The notes beneath the pieces are model-generated. The model saw nothing but the letters and a program-made list of their open reading frames with translations, made no database searches and had not been told where the DNA came from. Of a DNA stretch of 64,000 nt, positions 61,135-64,000 are shown piece by piece (position 1 is the first letter of the stretch; every line of letters starts with the position of its first letter). The DNA comes from Nocardia terpenica (GTDB lineage: Bacteria > Actinomycetota > Actinomycetes > Mycobacteriales > Mycobacteriaceae), in assembly GCF_013186535.1 (NCBI RefSeq), contig NZ_JABMCZ010000001.1:1240001-1304000 (forward strand), given 5' to 3'. A program made the position numbers and the translations under genes.

Positions 61135-62184
61135 TCAGGGGAGGATCCCGGTATCCGTCCGATTCGGGGGTGGTCCGGAGGTGCCGCGGACGACGAGTTT
61201 GGGTTGGACGGCAACGTCGCGGGCTGGGGTGTCGGGGTTTTCGAGGCGATCGGCGAGGGCGCGGACGGCGTGTTCGGCTTGTCGGGCGGGGTCCTGGTTG
61301 ACGGTGGTGAGGTCGATGTGGATGAGCTGGGCGAGGGGGCTGTCGTCGTAGCCGACGATGGATATGTCGCGCGGTGGCCGCAGGCCGTCGCGCCGGAGCC
61401 CGTCGAGCAGCCCGACCGCGGTGCGGTCGTTGCTGGCGAAAACGGCTGTGGGTAGGGGAGTGTCGGCGGTGAGCAGGGTGGTCGCGGCGGCGAGGCCGGA
61501 GGCTTCGGTGTGGTCGCCGGGCAGGATGCGGATACGGTCGGCGAGTCCGTGGCGCTGCATGCCGGTGCGGTAGGCGCGGCGGCGAGCGGCGGAGCCGGAG
61601 CCGGAACCGCCGTCGATATGGGCGATGTCGGTGTGCCCGAGTTCGACGAGATAGTCGATCACCTGGCGCACGCCGTGGGCTTCGGCGGCATGGACGGCGC
61701 CGACGCCGGTACCCGGTGCGCTGCGGCTGATGGCCACGGTGGGCACTTGTCTTCCGACGGTGGCCAATTGCTCGCTGGTCAGTGTGGGCCCGAGCAGGAT
61801 CAGGCCCTCGCAGCGATGGCCGAGCAGCGACTCGACGACCTGTCGTTCATTGCGGGTGGGTGCGGTGGCGGCCAGCAGGATGTCGTAGCCCAATTCCGCC
61901 GCGATCGGGTAGATTCCGTCGACCAGGTCGGCGTGGAACAGGTTGCGCATGGTGACCACGACCCCGATGACGCCGCTGTGGCTGCGGGCAAGCAGGCGAG
62001 CGGCGGTGTCGGGCCGGTACCCGAGTTCGTCTGCGGCGCGGAAGATCCGGTCGCGGGTTTGTGCACTGGCGCCCGGCCGATCGCGGAACGCCAGCGAGAC
62101 CAGGGCGCGCGATACTCCGGCGTGCGCGGCGACATCCGCCATCGTCGGCTTGCCACGTCTGCGCGCGGTTCGCGAGTCGGTCAC
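61135..62184 (-). CDS. LacI-family transcriptional regulator
   Basis: 349 aa from GTG 62184. N-terminal helix-turn-helix KPTMADVAAHAGVSRALVSL with the hinge helix ELGYRPDTAARLLARS, then a periplasmic-binding-like effector domain (IGVVVTMRNLFHADLVDGI, EGLILLGPTLTSEQ, PTAVFASNDRTAVGLLDGL, DISIVGYDDSPLAQL). Divergent from the inosose-type gene; it probably represses both itself and the sugar operon until the inducer appears. Confidence 0.92.
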   Translation of the reverse strand: MTDSRTARRRGKPTMADVAAHAGVSRALVSLAFRDRPGASAQTRDRIFRAADELGYRPDTAARLLARSHSGVIGVVVTMRNLFHADLVDGIYPIAAELGYDILLAATAPTRNERQVVESLLGHRCEGLILLGPTLTSEQLATVGRQVPTVAISRSAPGTGVGAVHAAEAHGVRQVIDYLVELGHTDIAHIDGGSGSGSAARRRAYRTGMQRHGLADRIRILPGDHTEASGLAAATTLLTADTPLPTAVFASNDRTAVGLLDGLRRDGLRPPRDISIVGYDDSPLAQLIHIDLTTVNQDPARQAEHAVRALADRLENPDTPARDVAVQPKLVVRGTSGPPPNRTDTGILP

Positions 62185-62238
62185 CGGTGGTCCTCTCCAG
62201 CCTTGACATCGTCTGTGATCGCCACCATAGTAACGGAC

Positions 62239-62260
62239 TAGAGCGCGCTAGTAGAGCGCG
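62239..62260 (+). promoter_or_regulatory. Operator candidate of the LacI regulator
   Basis: TAGAGCGCG occurs at 62239-62247 and 62252-62260, and the first copy contains the palindrome AGCGCGCT (62242-62249), typical of the central CG of LacI-family operators. The site lies between the divergent starts, 31-52 nt upstream of ATG 62291. Confidence 0.6.
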
Positions 62261-62290
62261 ATAGGTCCCACTTTCCAGGGAGTTCCAGTT

Positions 62291-63226
62291 ATGACAACGA
62301 CGTCACCGCCTCATATCCTCGGCAATCTGTGTCTGGGCTCGGCACCGGACTCGTGGGGTGTGTGGTTCGCCGACGACGAGGGTCAGATTCCGTACACGCG
62401 CTTCCTCGACGAGCTGGTGGTGGCCGGTTACACCTGGTTCGAGCTGGGACCCTACGGCTATCTGCCCACCGATCCGCGGCGGCTGGCCGAGGAGGTCGAC
62501 GCCCGTGGGCTGCGGGTGTCGGGCGGCACCACGTTCGGCGCGCTGCATCGGCCGCGGGAGTGGGACGATACGGTGGCCGCCACCCGGCGGGTCGCGGAGC
62601 TGACCGCCGCGGCCGGTGCGCATCACCTGGTGTTCATTCCGCCGATGTACCGGGACGAGAAGACCGGCGCCTATACCGAATCGCCGGAGCTGACCTCCGA
62701 GCAGTGGGCCGGATTCGGCCGCCGCGCAAGCGAACTCGGCAAGATCCTGGTCGAGGAGTACGGCGTGCGGCTGGTGCTGCACCCGCACGCCGACAGCCAC
62801 ATCCAATCCCAGTCCGAGATCGAGCGCTACCTGAACGAGAGCGACGCGCGCTACGCGAATCTGTGCCTGGACACCGGGCACGTCGCCTACGGGGGCGGCG
62901 ACGCGGTGGATCTGATCCGCCGGTACGGCGAGCGGATCGGCTACGTGCACATCAAACAGATGGATCCGACCGTGCTGGACGCCGTTGCGGCGGAGAATCT
63001 TTCATTCGGTGAGGCGGTCTCGCGCGGGGTGTGCGTGGAGCCACCGGCCGGTGTGCCCGATCCGGTGGCGGTGGTCGAGGCGCTGTCCGACCTGGATGCC
63101 GACCTGTTCGTGATCGTCGAGCAGGATCTGTACCCCTGTGCACCGGAGGTGCCGCTGCCGATCGCCAAGCGCACCCGCGAATTCCTCAATGCGCGTGGGG
63201 TGGACGTGCCGGGAAGCGTGGCATGA
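62291..63226 (+). CDS. Sugar phosphate isomerase/epimerase-like TIM barrel (IolE/inosose dehydratase-like)
   Basis: 311 aa. The N-terminal LCLGSAPDSWGVWFADDEGQ is a hallmark of the myo-inosose-2 dehydratase (IolE) branch of AP-endonuclease-2-like TIM barrels. Metal ligands are likely in VLHPHADSHIQ, NLCLDTGHVAYGGGD and YVHIKQMDP, with FVIVEQDLYP near the end. It probably acts on an inosose or related sugar. Stop overlaps the transporter ATG (ATGA). Confidence 0.8.
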   Translation: MTTTSPPHILGNLCLGSAPDSWGVWFADDEGQIPYTRFLDELVVAGYTWFELGPYGYLPTDPRRLAEEVDARGLRVSGGTTFGALHRPREWDDTVAATRRVAELTAAAGAHHLVFIPPMYRDEKTGAYTESPELTSEQWAGFGRRASELGKILVEEYGVRLVLHPHADSHIQSQSEIERYLNESDARYANLCLDTGHVAYGGGDAVDLIRRYGERIGYVHIKQMDPTVLDAVAAENLSFGEAVSRGVCVEPPAGVPDPVAVVEALSDLDADLFVIVEQDLYPCAPEVPLPIAKRTREFLNARGVDVPGSVA

Positions 63227-64000
63227 GCATGCGGGCCGGTGTCATCGGCGCCGGAGAGCGACGGCAACCATACCGGCGGCGCTTGCGCGTCCTGATGATC
63301 GTTGCGACCTTCGGGGGCTTGCTGTTCGGCTACGACACCGGCGTCATCAACGGTGCGCTCGCTCCGCTGAGCCGGGATCTGCATCTCGGACCGTTCACCG
63401 AAGGTGTGGTCACGAGCTCGCTGCTGTTCGGCGCGGCCGGTGGCGCGTTCTTCGGCGGTCGGCTGTCGGACCGGCACGGCCGCCGTCGTCTCATCCTGGT
63501 GCTGGCCGCGGTGTTCGTCATCGGCACCGTGGGCTCCAGCCTCGCCCCCGGTACGGGTGTGCTGGTGGCGTTTCGGTTCATCCTGGGCCTGGCCGTCGGC
63601 GGCGCATCGGTGACCGTTCCCACCTACCTGGCCGAATGCGCGCCCGCGGAACGCCGCGGACGGCTGGTCACCCAGAACGAGCTGATGATCGTGTCCGGGC
63701 AACTGCTCGCCTACACGATCAACGCGATCATCGGCAATGTCTGGGGTGAGCACGCCGGGATCTGGCGGTGGATGCTGGTAGTCGCCACGCTCCCGGCCGT
63801 GGCGCTGTGGCTGGGCATGCTCGCGATGCCGGAAAGCCCTCGCTGGCTCGCCGCGCACGACCGGTTCGCCGAGGCTCGCGCGGTGCTCGAGCAGATCCGG
63901 CCGGCCCCGCGCGCCGCCACCGAGCTCGCCGAGGTGCGTGAGCTTGCGATGGAGGACAAGCGATCTCGCACGGGCGGCTGGGCCGACCTGGCCACGCGAT
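63223..64000 (+). CDS. MFS sugar porter (IolT-like), 3' end beyond the window
   Basis: Open from ATG 63223 to the right edge (259 codons seen). Sugar-porter signatures: FGGLLFGYDTGVINGAL in TM1, GGRLSDRHGRRRLI in loop 2-3, FILGLAVGGASVTVPTYLAE and AMPESPRWLAAHDR after TM6. It likely imports inositol or a related polyol for the coupled IolE-like enzyme, under LacI control. Confidence 0.88.
   Translation, partial: MSMRAGVIGAGERRQPYRRRLRVLMIVATFGGLLFGYDTGVINGALAPLSRDLHLGPFTEGVVTSSLLFGAAGGAFFGGRLSDRHGRRRLILVLAAVFVIGTVGSSLAPGTGVLVAFRFILGLAVGGASVTVPTYLAECAPAERRGRLVTQNELMIVSGQLLAYTINAIIGNVWGEHAGIWRWMLVVATLPAVALWLGMLAMPESPRWLAAHDRFAEARAVLEQIRPAPRAATELAEVRELAMEDKRSRTGGWADLATR

Noticed and set aside
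60795..61214. Minus-strand frames between the exporter and LacI genes
   Set aside because: They overlap the end of the lacI-type gene, lack family resemblance and show atypical codon use.

Overview
The window is about 70% GC with dense, codon-biased genes. The backbone gene order and the accessory content (ESX-type substrate genes, F420-type oxidoreductases, a nirA-cysH-cbiX sulfur block) point to a mycolic-acid actinomycete, most likely Nocardia or a close relative. From memory, the core genes follow the Mycobacterium tuberculosis order nirA-cysH-cbiX / hemW / hrcA-dnaJ2-rsmE / phoH-ybeY-CBS protein-deaminase-like-era / amidase / recO-uppS and the small gene after uppS. Everything else sits as insertions in that backbone.

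Layout. 1-2.6 kb: the end of a hydroxyproline/proline catabolic operon (FAD dehydrogenase subunit, proline-racemase-family epimerase, GntR regulator). 2.6-8.2 kb: a minus-strand assimilatory sulfate operon (nirA-cysH-cysD-cysN-cbiX) preceded by a cysteine-bearing leader peptide. 8.4-12.7 kb: hemW, hrcA, dnaJ2, rsmE. 12.7-30.5 kb: an accessory block with vapBC, a frameshifted DUF4185 gene, a carbohydrate ABC importer without its ATPase plus an LLM oxidoreductase, a DUF4913 gene, an EspC-like/large protein/lipoprotein cassette followed by a decayed espG-like gene, a secreted lipase-like protein, a VOC protein, a second-copy-looking gyrB, and a divergent LysR/MFS pair. 30.6-44.3 kb: the conserved phoH-to-uppS backbone, interrupted by an NCS1 transporter, a TetR/metallo-beta-lactamase pair, an F420-type oxidoreductase and an IclR regulator. 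44.6-60.7 kb: an unusual lipid/polyketide locus. 61.1-64 kb: a LacI-controlled inositol-type catabolic and uptake module that runs off the window.

The most interesting locus is 44,910-58,607, a five-gene, tightly coupled minus-strand operon. It encodes a 2286-aa megasynthase that begins with two tandem nitronate-monooxygenase/PfaD-like flavin barrels followed by KS-AT-ACP-KR. Next come a 1485-aa KS-AT-DH-phosphopantetheinyl transferase protein, a discrete ACP, an alpha/beta hydrolase and a GT1 glycosyltransferase. Together they supply a full reductive loop (KR, DH, PfaD-type ER), their own ACP activation, a release candidate and a sugar-transfer step. I infer a self-contained iterative synthase for a glycosylated secondary lipid, with a DHA2-type exporter gene upstream on the same strand.

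A second recurring signal is a set of four intergenic repeat loci (about 14.6, 31.8, 35.2 and 42.0 kb). In each, a hairpin palindrome is joined to a head-to-tail array of roughly 20-25 bp units, and each unit carries one arm of the hairpin. Three of the four share the same palindrome core (arms GATYCCGGC/GCCGGRATC around an AT-rich loop). Several genes (leader peptide, hemW, vapB, ybeY, recO, uppS and the 38.8-kb gene) also show a TANNNT-like -10 element 6-7 nt before the start codon, which fits leaderless transcription.
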